From the NCBI RefSeq assembly GCF_001940525.2, contig NZ_CP019437.1, positions 1,586,501 through 1,650,500 on the forward strand: DNA of 64,000 bases, written 5' to 3'. The DNA is from Thioclava nitratireducens (lineage in GTDB: Bacteria; Pseudomonadota; Alphaproteobacteria; Rhodobacterales; Rhodobacteraceae). Below the pieces are notes generated by a model. It ran no database searches. It was not told the origin of the DNA and saw only the letters and a list, made by a program, of their open reading frames with translations. Positions 53,750 through 62,465 of this stretch are shown here, piece by piece (the stretch's first letter is position 1; every line of letters starts with the position of its first letter). The translations under genes and the position numbers were made by a program.

Positions 53750-54577
53750 ATGAGCGTTCCGACCCTTACCCTCAACGACGGCATCAAGATCCCGCAACTT
53801 GGCCTCGGCGTCTGGAAGATGGAGGATGCCGAGACACCGCGCATCATCCGTAATGCGCTGGATGCGGGCTATCGCCACATCGACACCGCCGCGGCCTATG
53901 GCAACGAGGCGGGCGTGGGCCGTGGTGTCGCGGACAGCGACGTCGCACGAGAAGACATCTTCGTGACCTCGAAGCTCTGGAATGACAGGCAGGGTTATGA
54001 CGAAACCAAGCGCGCCTTCGACGAGACGTTGGACAAGCTGGGCTTCGACTATCTCGATCTCTACCTGATCCACTGGCCGATGCCCGCCAGGGACAAATAT
54101 GTCGAGACGTGGCGGGCCATGATCGAGTTGCGCGACGCCGGCCGCATCCGCGCGATCGGCGTGTCGAACTTCCTGCCCGACCATCTCGAGCGGCTGATCG
54201 AGGAGACCGGCGAGGCCCCCGCGATCAACCAGATCGAGCTGCATCCACGCTTCCAGCAAGCCGATCAGCGCGCGGCGCATGAAAAGCTCGGCATTACCAC
54301 CGAATGCTGGTCGCCGCTGGGTCAGGGCGAGGCGCTCGCGAACCCGATCCTCACCGAGATCGCCGCCCGCCACGGCGTCTCCGCCGCACAAGTCACCTTG
54401 CGTTGGCAGATCCAGTTGGGCCTCGTGACGATCCCCAAATCCGCCAATCACGAGCGGATGCGCGAGAATATCGACGTGTTCGATTTCGAGCTGAGCGAGC
54501 ATGAGATGGCGCAGATCAAGCAGATCGACACTGCTGCGGGCCGGATCGGGCCGAACCCGGCGACGGCGGATTTCTGA
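53750..54577 (+). CDS. Aldo/keto reductase (2,5-diketo-D-gluconate reductase-like)
   Basis: 275 residues, TIM barrel. Catalytic tetrad D45, Y50, K75 and H108 (HIDTAAAYGNE, TSKLWN, LIHWP); the C-terminal NADPH site appears as IPKSANHERMRENIDVFDFEL (partly shown). NADPH-dependent reduction of small carbonyls. ATG 53750 follows AGGAGAT. Substrate unresolved. A hairpin directly follows the stop. Confidence 0.93.
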   Translation: MSVPTLTLNDGIKIPQLGLGVWKMEDAETPRIIRNALDAGYRHIDTAAAYGNEAGVGRGVADSDVAREDIFVTSKLWNDRQGYDETKRAFDETLDKLGFDYLDLYLIHWPMPARDKYVETWRAMIELRDAGRIRAIGVSNFLPDHLERLIEETGEAPAINQIELHPRFQQADQRAAHEKLGITTECWSPLGQGEALANPILTEIAARHGVSAAQVTLRWQIQLGLVTIPKSANHERMRENIDVFDFELSEHEMAQIKQIDTAAGRIGPNPATADF

Positions 54578-54598
54578 GGGTGACTTAAATGTCACCCT
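54577..54598. terminator. Hairpin after the aldo/keto reductase gene
   Basis: AGGGTGAC-TTAAAT-GTCACCCT, an 8-bp stem beginning at the last base of the stop codon. The T-run is only TT, so termination is probable rather than sure. A second small inverted repeat ACTCAC / GTGAGT at 54651-54668 followed by TTTGTTTTG is another candidate terminator or operator before the next gene. Confidence 0.5.
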
Positions 54599-54690
54599 TG
54601 CGCTGACCGCGCCGCTCGGGACGGGCCGCGAGAGTTGATCTTCACACGACACTCACGGTTTAGTGAGTTTGTTTTGTGGAGGAGAACTAA

Positions 54691-54936
54691 ATGCGTAAAG
54701 CTTTATTGTTGCTGCCATTTCTTGCTGGATGCGTGCCTGCGACGCCGATCGTGAGCGACTACAACGGAGATAGCGTCACCATCCAGACATCAATGCTTGC
54801 CGATCAGGCTGAGGTGAAGGTGAACGCCCAGGCCGAGGCGGACCGTATCTGTGCCAAGAAAGGCAAGAGAGCAGAATACGCCTCGTCGCGCCAAGTCGCG
54901 GAATACACCAACGCGCACCTGTTTCTCTGTCTCTGA
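54691..54936 (+). CDS. Small lipoprotein, 81 residues
   Basis: Signal peptide MRKALLLLPFLAGC with lipobox FLAGC (C14 lipidated), then TPIVSDYNGDSVTIQTS and a helical Ala/Glu-rich part, ending in two cysteines (DRICAKKG, FLCL) that could pair. The GGAGG ribosome site is 8 bases upstream. Such short lipoproteins with VSDYNGDSV-type text are common in Rhodobacteraceae; function unknown. Confidence 0.75.
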   Translation: MRKALLLLPFLAGCVPATPIVSDYNGDSVTIQTSMLADQAEVKVNAQAEADRICAKKGKRAEYASSRQVAEYTNAHLFLCL

Positions 54937-54972
54937 GGCGGTACGACACGAGGGGAGGCGTAACGCCTCGCC

Positions 54973-56277
54973 TCAATGCCCCCCCACACCCTTGCGGATA
55001 CGCCGGATCATCAGCCAGACCGCGAGGATCACGATCGGCGTCAGCCCTGCCAACATGATCTCTTTCGTCAGTCCGATCTTCTTCGAGAGCGGATAAGCCA
55101 GGTAGCCCGCGACCGAGATCGCGTAGTAGCTGATCGCGACCACCGACAGCCCTTCGACCGTGTGCTGCAGGCGCAGCTGCAGGTCCGACCGGCGATCCAT
55201 GCTTTCCAGCACTTTCTGGTTTTGCGCCGAGCGCTCCACATCGACCCGCGTGCGCAGCAACTCGCCCGCCCGCGCCGCCCGCGTCACCATCTGCTGCAGC
55301 CGCGTCTCCGCCGATTTCACCGTGCGCACCGCCGGGTCGTAGCGCCGGGCGATGAACTCGCTGAGTTTCTGGCGCCCCTCGAAGCGGCTTTCGCGCAAGG
55401 ACTCCACCCGCTCTCGGACGATCGCCTCATAGGCCCCGGTCGCCGAGAACCGGAAGGAATGCGCGACCGCGAGGCTCTCCAGCTCGGCCGAGATTTCCAG
55501 CAGGTCGTGCAGCGTTTCTTCTGCGGAGTGCGCGTCGTCGCCCATCCCGTCCACGATCTCGGTCAGCCTCGGGTCGAGCGCATTGAGCCGCTGCGACAGG
55601 TCGCGCGCCCGCGCCAATCCGAGCATCGACATCGCCCGGTAGGTCTCCAGCTCGCAGAGCCGTTGCACCGTGCGCCCGATCCGTCCCGGCCCGGTCCCGG
55701 GCCGCGCGAAGATAGCGAAGCGCATCTGCCCGTTCGGATCGATCCGGAAATCGCCCGCGACCACCGCAGCCCCGTCGAGCACCCAGGTGCAGACGAGGCT
55801 CTCGGTGACGAACCATTGCTCCAGAAGCGGCGCGATGTCGTCGGGATTCTCGGGCAGTTCCTCGATGCGGATCTGCACCGCGGCGATCCGCCCGCCGGGG
55901 CCCGCATCGATCCAGCTATCGGGGTAGATTTCGGTCTCCGCCGGGTCGAAGGCGCGCGACGACACGCCTTTGCCGAAAGCGAGATAAGTGGTGAATTCGG
56001 TATGGCTCTCCCACTTCACCTCGTGCCGCCCGATCTTGCCGGCGTAATGGGTGATCCCCGCCTGAGGCTGCGCCGCGCCGTTGCGCGTCAGAAGATCGAC
56101 GAGGTGGTCGTGATCCTTGCTGCGGTCGCGATTGGCGGCGTCGCGCGGCTCCTTGAAGGCGACATAGACCGCGTGGCCCGGGACGCCGAGCTTCGGGTAC
56201 GGTCGGGCGTGCAATTCGTTCACAAGCGCATAGCGCTGCGGATGGTCGGGCAGATGGGGTTTGGGATCGGCGGTCAT
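54973..56277 (-). CDS. DUF3422 family protein
   Basis: 434 residues from the ATG at 56277 (MTADPKPHLPDHPQRYALVNELHARPYP, shown in part as the family start block HPxRxxLxNExHARP). The middle is a mixed domain, 250-390 is mostly helical (coiled-coil-like, EETLHDLLEISAELESLA), and two transmembrane helices end the protein (LSVVAISYYAISVAGYLAYPL and EIMLAGLTPIVILAVWLM). Likely an inner-membrane protein with a large cytoplasmic domain. Function unknown. The in-frame extension to 56502 runs through repeat A and is not coding. Confidence 0.88.
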   Translation of the reverse strand: MTADPKPHLPDHPQRYALVNELHARPYPKLGVPGHAVYVAFKEPRDAANRDRSKDHDHLVDLLTRNGAAQPQAGITHYAGKIGRHEVKWESHTEFTTYLAFGKGVSSRAFDPAETEIYPDSWIDAGPGGRIAAVQIRIEELPENPDDIAPLLEQWFVTESLVCTWVLDGAAVVAGDFRIDPNGQMRFAIFARPGTGPGRIGRTVQRLCELETYRAMSMLGLARARDLSQRLNALDPRLTEIVDGMGDDAHSAEETLHDLLEISAELESLAVAHSFRFSATGAYEAIVRERVESLRESRFEGRQKLSEFIARRYDPAVRTVKSAETRLQQMVTRAARAGELLRTRVDVERSAQNQKVLESMDRRSDLQLRLQHTVEGLSVVAISYYAISVAGYLAYPLSKKIGLTKEIMLAGLTPIVILAVWLMIRRIRKGVGGH

Positions 56278-56405
56278 CTCATAGGTCTCGCTCACGCGGG
56301 TGTGACCTTCTAGCTGCGGCGAAATTTCCCGCCGATCAAGCGTTTGACGGCATGCATCGGAATACCGGGTAAATCTGCCACAGCGCCACGCGAGCCACGA
56401 GGGGG

Positions 56406-56463
56406 AGGGGGCGCTGCCCCCTCTTGGCTGCGCCAATTCACCCCCCGGGATATTTCCGCCAAG
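56406..56463 (+). repeat. Hairpin repeat family A, copy 3
   Basis: AGGGGGC-GCT-GCCCCCT hairpin, GGCTGCGCC, then CACCCCCCGGGATATTTC and CGCCAAG. Nearly identical at the right end to copy 2. It forms a head-to-head pair with the inverted copy 4. Confidence 0.75.
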
Positions 56464-56492
56464 AGGAAGGGGCGCGTGGGATTGAACTTCGC

Positions 56493-56542
56493 CTTGGTCC
56501 AAATATCCCGGGGGAGCGCGTCAGCGCGGGGGCGGAGCCCCC
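56493..56542 (-). repeat. Hairpin repeat family A, copy 4, inverted
   Basis: On the minus strand: GGGGGC-TCC-GCCCCC hairpin, GCGCTGACGCGC, CTCCCCCGGGATATTTGGACCAAGG (partly). It faces copy 3, so the two GGGATATTT boxes point towards each other across 50 bases, just upstream of prfC. Confidence 0.75.
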
Positions 56543-56588
56543 ATCGCCGCGATTGCAAGGCGCGCGCGGGCAGGCTAAACGAGCGCGC

Positions 56589-58184
56589 ATGATGAACCGT
56601 CCCGCGCTCCCGCCCGAAATCGCCCGTCGCCGCACCTTCGCGATCATCTCGCACCCGGATGCGGGCAAGACCACCTTGACCGAGAAGTTCCTGCTTTTCG
56701 GCGGCGCCATCCAGATGGCGGGGCAGGTGCGTGCCAAGGGCGAGGCGCGGCGGACTCGCTCGGACTTCATGAAGCTCGAACAGGATCGCGGGATTTCGGT
56801 CTCGGCCTCTGCCATGTCCTTCGAGTATCGCGAGTTCCGCTACAACCTCGTCGACACGCCCGGCCACTCGGATTTCTCGGAAGATACTTACCGAACGCTG
56901 ACGGCGGTGGATGCGGCGATCATGGTGATCGACGGCGCGAAGGGCGTGGAGAGCCAGACCCGCAAGCTCTTCGAGGTCTGCCGCCTGCGCGATCTGCCGA
57001 TCCTGACCTTCTGTAACAAGATGGACCGCGAGAGCCGCGACACGTTCGAGATCATCGACGAGATTCAGGAAAATCTCGCGATCGACGTGGCCCCGGCTTC
57101 TTGGCCGATCGGGATGGGCCGCGATTTCCTCGGTTGCTACGACATGCTGCACGACCGGCTGGAACTGATGGATCGCGCCGACCGCAACAAGGTGGCCGAG
57201 TCGATCAAGATCAGTGGTTTGGATGATCCCAAGCTGGCCGAACATGTTCCGGCCGATCTGCTCGAGAAACTGAAGGAAGAGGTCGAGATGGCGCGCGAAC
57301 TGTTGCCCACCTTCGACCGCCAGAGTTTCCTCGAAGGTCACCTGACGCCGATCTGGTTCGGCTCGGCGATCAACAGCTTCGGCGTGAAGGAGTTGATGGA
57401 CGGGATCGGGGAATTCGGACCCGAGCCGGAGGTCTTCAAATCCGCCGAGCGTGACGTGGCGCCCGAGGAGAAGAAGGTCGCGGGTTTCGTCTTCAAGGTG
57501 CAGGCGAACATGGACCCCAAGCACCGCGACCGCGTGGCTTTCGTGCGTCTCGTCTCGGGGCATTTCACGCGCGGGCAGAAGCTGCTGCATGTGCGCTCGA
57601 AGAAACAGATGGCGGTGTCGAACCCGGTTCTGTTCCTCGCAGCCGACCGCGAACTGGCGGAAGAGGCCTGGGGCGGCGATATCATCGGTATTCCGAACCA
57701 CGGGCAATTGCGCATCGGCGACGCGCTGACCGAGGGCGAGGCGCTGCGCTTCACCGGCATCCCGAGCTTCGCGCCGGAACTGCTGCAATCCGTGCGTGCG
57801 ACCGACCCGATGAAGGGCAAGCACCTCGAGAAGGCGTTGATGCAATTCGCCGAAGAGGGCGCGGCCAAGGTGTTCAAGCCCGCGATCGGCTCGGGCTTCA
57901 TCGTGGGCGTCGTCGGCGCGCTGCAATTCGACGTGCTGGCGAGCCGGATCGAGCTGGAATACGGCATCCCCGTGCGCTTCGAGGCCTCGCAGTTCACCTC
58001 CGCTCGCTGGGTGTTGGGCGACAAGGCGGCGGTCGAGAAGCTGGTCAACGCCAACAAGCAGCACATCTCCTATGATCATGACGGCGACGTGGTGTTCCTC
58101 ACGCGCCTGCAATGGGACATCGACCGGGTCGAGCGCGACTACGAGGGCGTGACGCTCTCGGCGACCAAGGAAATGATGCAATGA
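56589..58184 (+). CDS. prfC: Peptide chain release factor 3
   Basis: 531 residues. GTPase motifs: G1 SHPDAGKTT at 21-29, the G2/switch region with RGISVSASAM near 75, G3 DTPGHSDF near 95-102 and G4 NKMD near 149-152; domains II and III follow. Recycles RF1/RF2 from the ribosome after termination. ATG ATG at 56589 and 56592; the first is chosen by convention. The next gene overlaps its stop (ATGA). Confidence 0.97.
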   Translation: MMNRPALPPEIARRRTFAIISHPDAGKTTLTEKFLLFGGAIQMAGQVRAKGEARRTRSDFMKLEQDRGISVSASAMSFEYREFRYNLVDTPGHSDFSEDTYRTLTAVDAAIMVIDGAKGVESQTRKLFEVCRLRDLPILTFCNKMDRESRDTFEIIDEIQENLAIDVAPASWPIGMGRDFLGCYDMLHDRLELMDRADRNKVAESIKISGLDDPKLAEHVPADLLEKLKEEVEMARELLPTFDRQSFLEGHLTPIWFGSAINSFGVKELMDGIGEFGPEPEVFKSAERDVAPEEKKVAGFVFKVQANMDPKHRDRVAFVRLVSGHFTRGQKLLHVRSKKQMAVSNPVLFLAADRELAEEAWGGDIIGIPNHGQLRIGDALTEGEALRFTGIPSFAPELLQSVRATDPMKGKHLEKALMQFAEEGAAKVFKPAIGSGFIVGVVGALQFDVLASRIELEYGIPVRFEASQFTSARWVLGDKAAVEKLVNANKQHISYDHDGDVVFLTRLQWDIDRVERDYEGVTLSATKEMMQ

Positions 58185-58651
58185 CAACCCCACTGCCCCC
58201 CGAACTCGTCTCGATCCTGTGCAACGAAGCGAGTGCCCCGGAAGACGTGCGCACGGTCGAGGCGCTGGTCGATCTGTGGCTGGCCGACAATGCCGAGGAG
58301 CCCGAGGGCGAGGACTTCCCTTGGTCGGTGCTGTGTGTCTTCGAGCTGCGCGAATATCCCGAGGTGCTCTGGACCTTCATCCGCAAGGCGCTGACCGGGG
58401 CGACGACGATCTGGCAGGTGGTGATGCTCGCCGCCGGGCCGCTGGAAGATCTGGTCGCGGAGCATGGCGACGAGTTCATCGACCGGATCGAGCGCGAGGC
58501 GCGCCATTCCGCGCGGTTCCGCTTTGCGCTGACGGGCGTCTGGCCGCAGCAGGGAGAGGGCAATACCGCGCTCTGGTCGCGTATCGAGAAGGCACGCGCC
58601 CCGGCGATGGATACCGGGCTCGACATGGGTGGACCGCTACCGCCGAAATGA
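58181..58651 (+). CDS. DUF6869-like protein
   Basis: 156 residues, ATG 58181 inside the prfC stop (ATGA). Acidic soluble protein; the block LAAGPLEDLVAEHGDEFIDRIEREAR near 96-121 (shown in part) followed by PQQGEGNTALWSRIEKAR matches the DUF6869 pattern as I recall it. Function unknown; coupling to prfC suggests co-expression. Confidence 0.65.
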   Translation: MTTPLPPELVSILCNEASAPEDVRTVEALVDLWLADNAEEPEGEDFPWSVLCVFELREYPEVLWTFIRKALTGATTIWQVVMLAAGPLEDLVAEHGDEFIDRIEREARHSARFRFALTGVWPQQGEGNTALWSRIEKARAPAMDTGLDMGGPLPPK

Positions 58652-58749
58652 GCGCAGGCGCATCGCGCATCAGGTAACGAAAATCACATCTTTGCGCCTG
58701 GGCTGTGCATCTGCGCGCGCCACACCTACCTCTGAGCAAGGAGGAGATC

Positions 58750-59466
58750 ATGGCGCATGTCTCTCGTCTGCCCGGCAAGGCAATCGCGCGGTTTTTGCAA
58801 AAGCAGACCCGCTTCTACCAGCCTTTCGGGGTCATCCCGACCCCTGCCTTGCGCGCGACGCTTCGGCCGGGCGATGTGCTGTTGGTGGAGGGCGACCGGC
58901 GGATTTCAGCGGCGATCAAGTATCTTACCCATTCCACTTGGTCCCATGCAGCCTTCTATTCCGGCGGCCCGCCCGGGGGCGAGCTGATCGAGGCGGACCT
59001 GGAGGAAGGCGTCAGGATCACCGGGCTTTCGGCCTATGCGCATCTCAACACACGCATCTGTCGGCCCGTCGGGCTTGGCCACGATCAGCTTGAGGTCGTG
59101 ATTAACTACATGCAAGGCGCGGTCGGGCGGCAGTATGACCTGAGAAACGTGGTCGATCTCGCGCGGTACCTGCTGCCGCGCCCTCCCGTGCCGCATCGGT
59201 TCCGGCGGCGGATGCTGGCGCTCGGATCGGGCGACCCGACGCGGGCGATCTGTTCGACCGTGATCGCCGAGGCGTTTCACGAGGTCCACTACCCGATCCT
59301 GCCGGATGTCGTGATGGGCAGCGCCGACAGCCAGGGGGAAATTCTGCATATCCGGCACTCGTCGCTGTTCACGCCGCGCGATTTCGATCTCTCGCCCTAT
59401 TTCGCCGTGATCAAGCCGACGCTAGAAGGCGGGTTCGATTTTCGCCAATTGCAACTGGCGGAGTGA
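58750..59466 (+). CDS. YiiX/YebB-like NlpC/P60 cysteine hydrolase
   Basis: 238 residues. The permuted NlpC/P60 (C92) fold is indicated by GDVLLVEGDRRISAAIKYLTHS with H61/H66 (STWSHAAFY) and the cysteine C168 in AICSTVIAEAF, the Cys-His arrangement of YiiX-like enzymes. There is no signal peptide. ATG 58750 has AAGGAGGAG upstream and matches; the frame upstream is not conserved. Could act on lipids, peptides or acyl groups; not determined. Confidence 0.82.
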   Translation: MAHVSRLPGKAIARFLQKQTRFYQPFGVIPTPALRATLRPGDVLLVEGDRRISAAIKYLTHSTWSHAAFYSGGPPGGELIEADLEEGVRITGLSAYAHLNTRICRPVGLGHDQLEVVINYMQGAVGRQYDLRNVVDLARYLLPRPPVPHRFRRRMLALGSGDPTRAICSTVIAEAFHEVHYPILPDVVMGSADSQGEILHIRHSSLFTPRDFDLSPYFAVIKPTLEGGFDFRQLQLAE

Positions 59467-59467
59467 C

Positions 59468-59512
59468 GCCGGAGGAAGGGCGCCTCCGGCGGGGATATTT
59501 ATATCAAGAAGA
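59468..59512 (+). repeat. Hairpin with GGATATTT box, related to repeat A
   Basis: GCCGGAGG-AAGGGCG-CCTCCGGC hairpin followed by GGGGATATTTATATCAAGAAG. The hairpin differs from copies 1-4, but the right end (GGATATTT, then CAAG) is shared. Located directly after the cysteine-hydrolase stop, on the plus strand. Confidence 0.55.
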
Positions 59513-59554
59513 AGCGAGAATGCGCGTTTCAGATAAGGCGCATCGCCTGCGTCG

Positions 59555-59884
59555 TTACATCGCGAAGGAGACGCCGCAGCCGCAGGAGCTCGACGCGTTC
59601 GGGTTCTCGATCACGAAACGCGCGCCGATCAGTTCTTCGGTGAAGTCGATCGTGGCGTTCTCGAGGAAGGGCAGGGAAACCGGGTCGATCAGCACCTTCT
59701 GGCCTGCGCCTTCAAGCACGATGTCGTCGCCCGCAGGCGCCTCTTCGAGCTTGATATCATACTGGAAACCAGAACAGCCGCCGCCCTCGACGGCCACGCG
59801 CAGCGCCTGTGGCGCCTCGCGACCTTCATTGATTTCCGCCAGTCGCGCAAAGGCGCGTTCGGTCACTTTCGGAGGGAGTTGCAT
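59555..59884 (-). CDS. erpA: A-type Fe-S carrier (ErpA/IscA family)
   Basis: 109 residues with the three cluster cysteines C37 (GGCSGFQY), C101 and C103 (SSCGCGVSF). Delivers Fe-S clusters to target proteins. The E-E-x-x-G-x-R-F-V-I-x-N-P-N pattern near 85-96 (EELIGARFVIENPNA) is as in the HesB/IscA family; ErpA versus IscA cannot be settled. Divergent from dgt by 93 bases. Confidence 0.92.
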   Translation of the reverse strand: MQLPPKVTERAFARLAEINEGREAPQALRVAVEGGGCSGFQYDIKLEEAPAGDDIVLEGAGQKVLIDPVSLPFLENATIDFTEELIGARFVIENPNASSSCGCGVSFAM

Positions 59885-59977
59885 CGGATTGGCCTTCCTG
59901 ACCCCTCGGGGCCTGTATTTCCGTCACATCCGAGATATAGGAGGGCCGAAGCGTGCCGACAAGACGAGGTTTTACCA

Positions 59978-61189
59978 GTGCTCAAGCCCTATGCCTGCCA
60001 GCCCGGCGAGAGCCGCGGGCGGCTTCACCCCGAAAGCATGTCCACTTTCCGCTCGCCGTTCCAGCGCGATCGGGACCGGATCATCCATTCTTCGGCCTTC
60101 CGACGGCTCAAGCACAAGACGCAGGTTTTCGTCGAACACGAGGGCGATTACTACCGCACGCGCCTGACCCACACGATCGAGGTGGCGCAGGTCGCGCGCA
60201 CGATTGCAGGGACATTGGGGCTGAACACCGATCTGGCCGAGGCGGTGGCGCTGGCCCATGATCTGGGCCATCCGCCCTTCGGGCATACCGGCGAGGACGC
60301 GCTGGCCGAACTGATGAAGCCCTATGGGGGCTTCGATCACAATGCGCAGGCGCTCCGGATCGTGACCAAGCTGGAGAAGCATTACGCGGGCTTCGACGGG
60401 CTCAACCTGACATGGGAGACGCTGGAAGGCATCGCCAAGCACAACGGGCCCGCGATTTCCGACAAGGGCGGTTCGCACAGCTTCCCGAGCCGCGAGGAAC
60501 TGCCCTATGCGCTGGCCGAGGTCGATGCGGCCTGGGACCTGGAGCTGGAGACCAACGCCAGCGCCGAGGCGCAGGTGGCGGCCGTGGCCGATGACGTGGC
60601 TTATAATCACCACGATCTGCACGACGGGCTGCGCGCGGGGCTCTTCGACGAGGACGACCTGTGCGAATTGCCGGTGATCGGGGCCTGTTTCGCCGAGGTC
60701 GACAAACTGCATCCCGGTCTCGACCGCACTCGGCGCCAGCACGAGGCGCTGCGCCGGGTCTTCGGCGTGATGGTGGAGGACGTGATCGCGGTGGCCGAGA
60801 ACCGGTTGACCTCGCTCGGGCCGCAATCGGTCGATGATATCAGGCAGATGGACGGGCCGATCATCCGCTTCTCGAAGCCGCTCTATCAAAGCCTCAAGGT
60901 GCTAAAGCAGTTCCTGTTCGAGCGCATGTATCGCGCGCCCTCCGTCGTGGTGGAGCGCAAGCGCGTGACCGAGATGATCAACGCGCTCTTCCCGCTGTTC
61001 ATGGAACGCCCGGAGCTTTTGCCCGAGGAATGGCAGGAAGAAGTCTCGCGGGCCCGTATCCTCGGCGGCGACTGCACGCGGCCGGAATCGAAGCAGGCTC
61101 TCGCGCGGGTCGTGCTCGATTACGTGGCGGGTATGACGGATCGTTTCGCCATCCAGGAATATGATAGGCTGGTCGGGCGCGGGCGCTGA
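59978..61189 (+). CDS. dgt: Deoxyguanosinetriphosphate triphosphohydrolase-like protein
   Basis: 403 residues. HD-domain residues H65 (THTIEVAQ), H94 and D95 (AHDLGHPPFGH) and further D near 210 (ADDVAYNHHD). The N-terminal block RSPFQRDRDRIIHSSAFRRLKHKTQVF (shown in part) is typical of dGTPases. GTG start at 59978, with GAGG about 8 bases upstream, aligns with the normal start LKPYACQPGESRGR. Hydrolyses dNTPs to nucleoside and triphosphate. Confidence 0.95.
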   Translation: MLKPYACQPGESRGRLHPESMSTFRSPFQRDRDRIIHSSAFRRLKHKTQVFVEHEGDYYRTRLTHTIEVAQVARTIAGTLGLNTDLAEAVALAHDLGHPPFGHTGEDALAELMKPYGGFDHNAQALRIVTKLEKHYAGFDGLNLTWETLEGIAKHNGPAISDKGGSHSFPSREELPYALAEVDAAWDLELETNASAEAQVAAVADDVAYNHHDLHDGLRAGLFDEDDLCELPVIGACFAEVDKLHPGLDRTRRQHEALRRVFGVMVEDVIAVAENRLTSLGPQSVDDIRQMDGPIIRFSKPLYQSLKVLKQFLFERMYRAPSVVVERKRVTEMINALFPLFMERPELLPEEWQEEVSRARILGGDCTRPESKQALARVVLDYVAGMTDRFAIQEYDRLVGRGR

Positions 61190-61249
61190 GGCGGAACCAC
61201 TGGCCCTCCGTCTCGTTGTGCTCGCGAATGCAACGCATAGGAGGGATTC

Positions 61250-61672
61250 ATGATCCGCAAGCACGCATCGGCCCATTGGGAAGGCACCATCAAGGGCGGC
61301 AAAGGCACGATTTCGACCGAGAGTGGCGCGCTGAAGGCGCAGCCCTACGGCTTCAATACCCGGTTCGAGGGTGAGCCCGGATCGAACCCGGAAGAGCTGA
61401 TCGGCGCGGCTCATGCGTCCTGTTTCTCGATGGCGCTGTCGCTTCAGCTCGAAGAGGCGGGCGTCTCGGACGTGGTGATCGACACCAAGGCGGAAATCTC
61501 GCTCGACAAGGAAGGCGACGGTTTCGCGGTTAAGAAATCCGCGCTGACCTCGACCGTGAAGGGAACCGGCGACGAGGAGGCGATCCGCAAGGCCGCCGAG
61601 GGCGCGAAAGAAGGCTGCCCAATCTCGAAGCTGTTGAATTGCGAGATCACGCTCGACCTGACGATCAACTGA
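61250..61672 (+). CDS. osmC: OsmC family organic hydroperoxide reductase
   Basis: 140 residues. Two redox cysteines C58 (HASCFSMALS) and C123 (EGCPISKL) as in OsmC/Ohr. Reduces organic peroxides. TAGGAGGGA ribosome site, ATG 61250. The small KGGKGTISTES N-terminal block is OsmC-like rather than Ohr-like. Ends in a terminator shared with the converging transferase gene. Confidence 0.95.
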   Translation: MIRKHASAHWEGTIKGGKGTISTESGALKAQPYGFNTRFEGEPGSNPEELIGAAHASCFSMALSLQLEEAGVSDVVIDTKAEISLDKEGDGFAVKKSALTSTVKGTGDEEAIRKAAEGAKEGCPISKLLNCEITLDLTIN

Positions 61673-61694
61673 TCCGGTCCTGAGCGAACAAAGC

Positions 61695-61722
61695 AAAAGG
61701 GCGCCCGGTGAGGCGCCCTTTT
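61695..61722. terminator. Bidirectional intrinsic terminator osmC / GST
   Basis: A perfect stem AAAAGGGCGCC / GGCGCCCTTTT with loop CGGTGA. A-run on one side and T-run on the other allow termination in both directions between convergent genes. Confidence 0.9.
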
Positions 61723-61741
61723 CATGGTTCGGCGGACGTGC

Positions 61742-62431
61742 TCAGCGCTTGAAGAGGTGCTTCTGCGCGTCACGGCTCGAATTGTCGTTGCGCTTTTCGG
61801 CGGCCAGAGCGCGGCCCGCCTTGACGGCGGGGCGCTCGCCTAACTCATCGAGCCAGCGCTTGAGGTTCGGCTTGTCGTCTAGCGTCTGCTCCTGCCCTTC
61901 CCAGAGCGAGGCCCAACCCCAGGACGCCATATCCGCGATCGAGTAAAAATCGCCCGCGAGGTAGCGGTTCTCCGCCAGACGACGATCCATCACGCCATAG
62001 AGCCGTCCCGTCTCGGCGCGGTAACGGTCCTTGGCATAGGGTAGGTCCTGCGAGGGTTCGAGCTTGGGTGCATATTTCAGGAAGTGGTGCGCCTGACCGG
62101 CCATCGGGCCCAGCCCGCCGACCTGCCAAAACAGCCATTCGTCGACCGCGATCCGGTCGCGCTCGGTCTCGCCATAGAATTGGCCGGTCTTGCGGGCGAG
62201 ATATTGCAGGATCGCGCCGCTCTCGAAGATCGAGACGGGTTCGCCATCCGGGCCGTCGCGGTCGATGATCGCGGGCATCCGGTTGTTGGGCGAGATCTTC
62301 AGGAACTCCGGCTGGAATTGCTCCCCCTTGCCGATATCGACCAAGTGGGTCTCGTAGGGCAGGCCCATCTCTTCGAGGGCGATGGAAATCTTCCAGCCGT
62401 TCGGCGTGGGCCAAAAATAGAGGTCGATCAT
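61742..62431 (-). CDS. Glutathione S-transferase (Nu class, YfcG-like)
   Basis: 229 residues. Thioredoxin-fold N-domain starting MIDLYFWPTPNGWKISIALEE, which contains the threonine/asparagine catalytic pattern of Nu-class enzymes (YfcG, YghU). NNRMPAIIDRDG near 48-59 has the cis-proline and IFESGAILQYLA near 68-79 the glutamate/serine for the glutathione gamma-glutamyl group. Helical C-domain to the end. Likely disulfide-bond reductase with glutathione. Confidence 0.92.
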   Translation of the reverse strand: MIDLYFWPTPNGWKISIALEEMGLPYETHLVDIGKGEQFQPEFLKISPNNRMPAIIDRDGPDGEPVSIFESGAILQYLARKTGQFYGETERDRIAVDEWLFWQVGGLGPMAGQAHHFLKYAPKLEPSQDLPYAKDRYRAETGRLYGVMDRRLAENRYLAGDFYSIADMASWGWASLWEGQEQTLDDKPNLKRWLDELGERPAVKAGRALAAEKRNDNSSRDAQKHLFKR

Positions 62432-62465
62432 GGGGTCTCCGTCGGGTTAGGCGGCAGGGTCCGCT

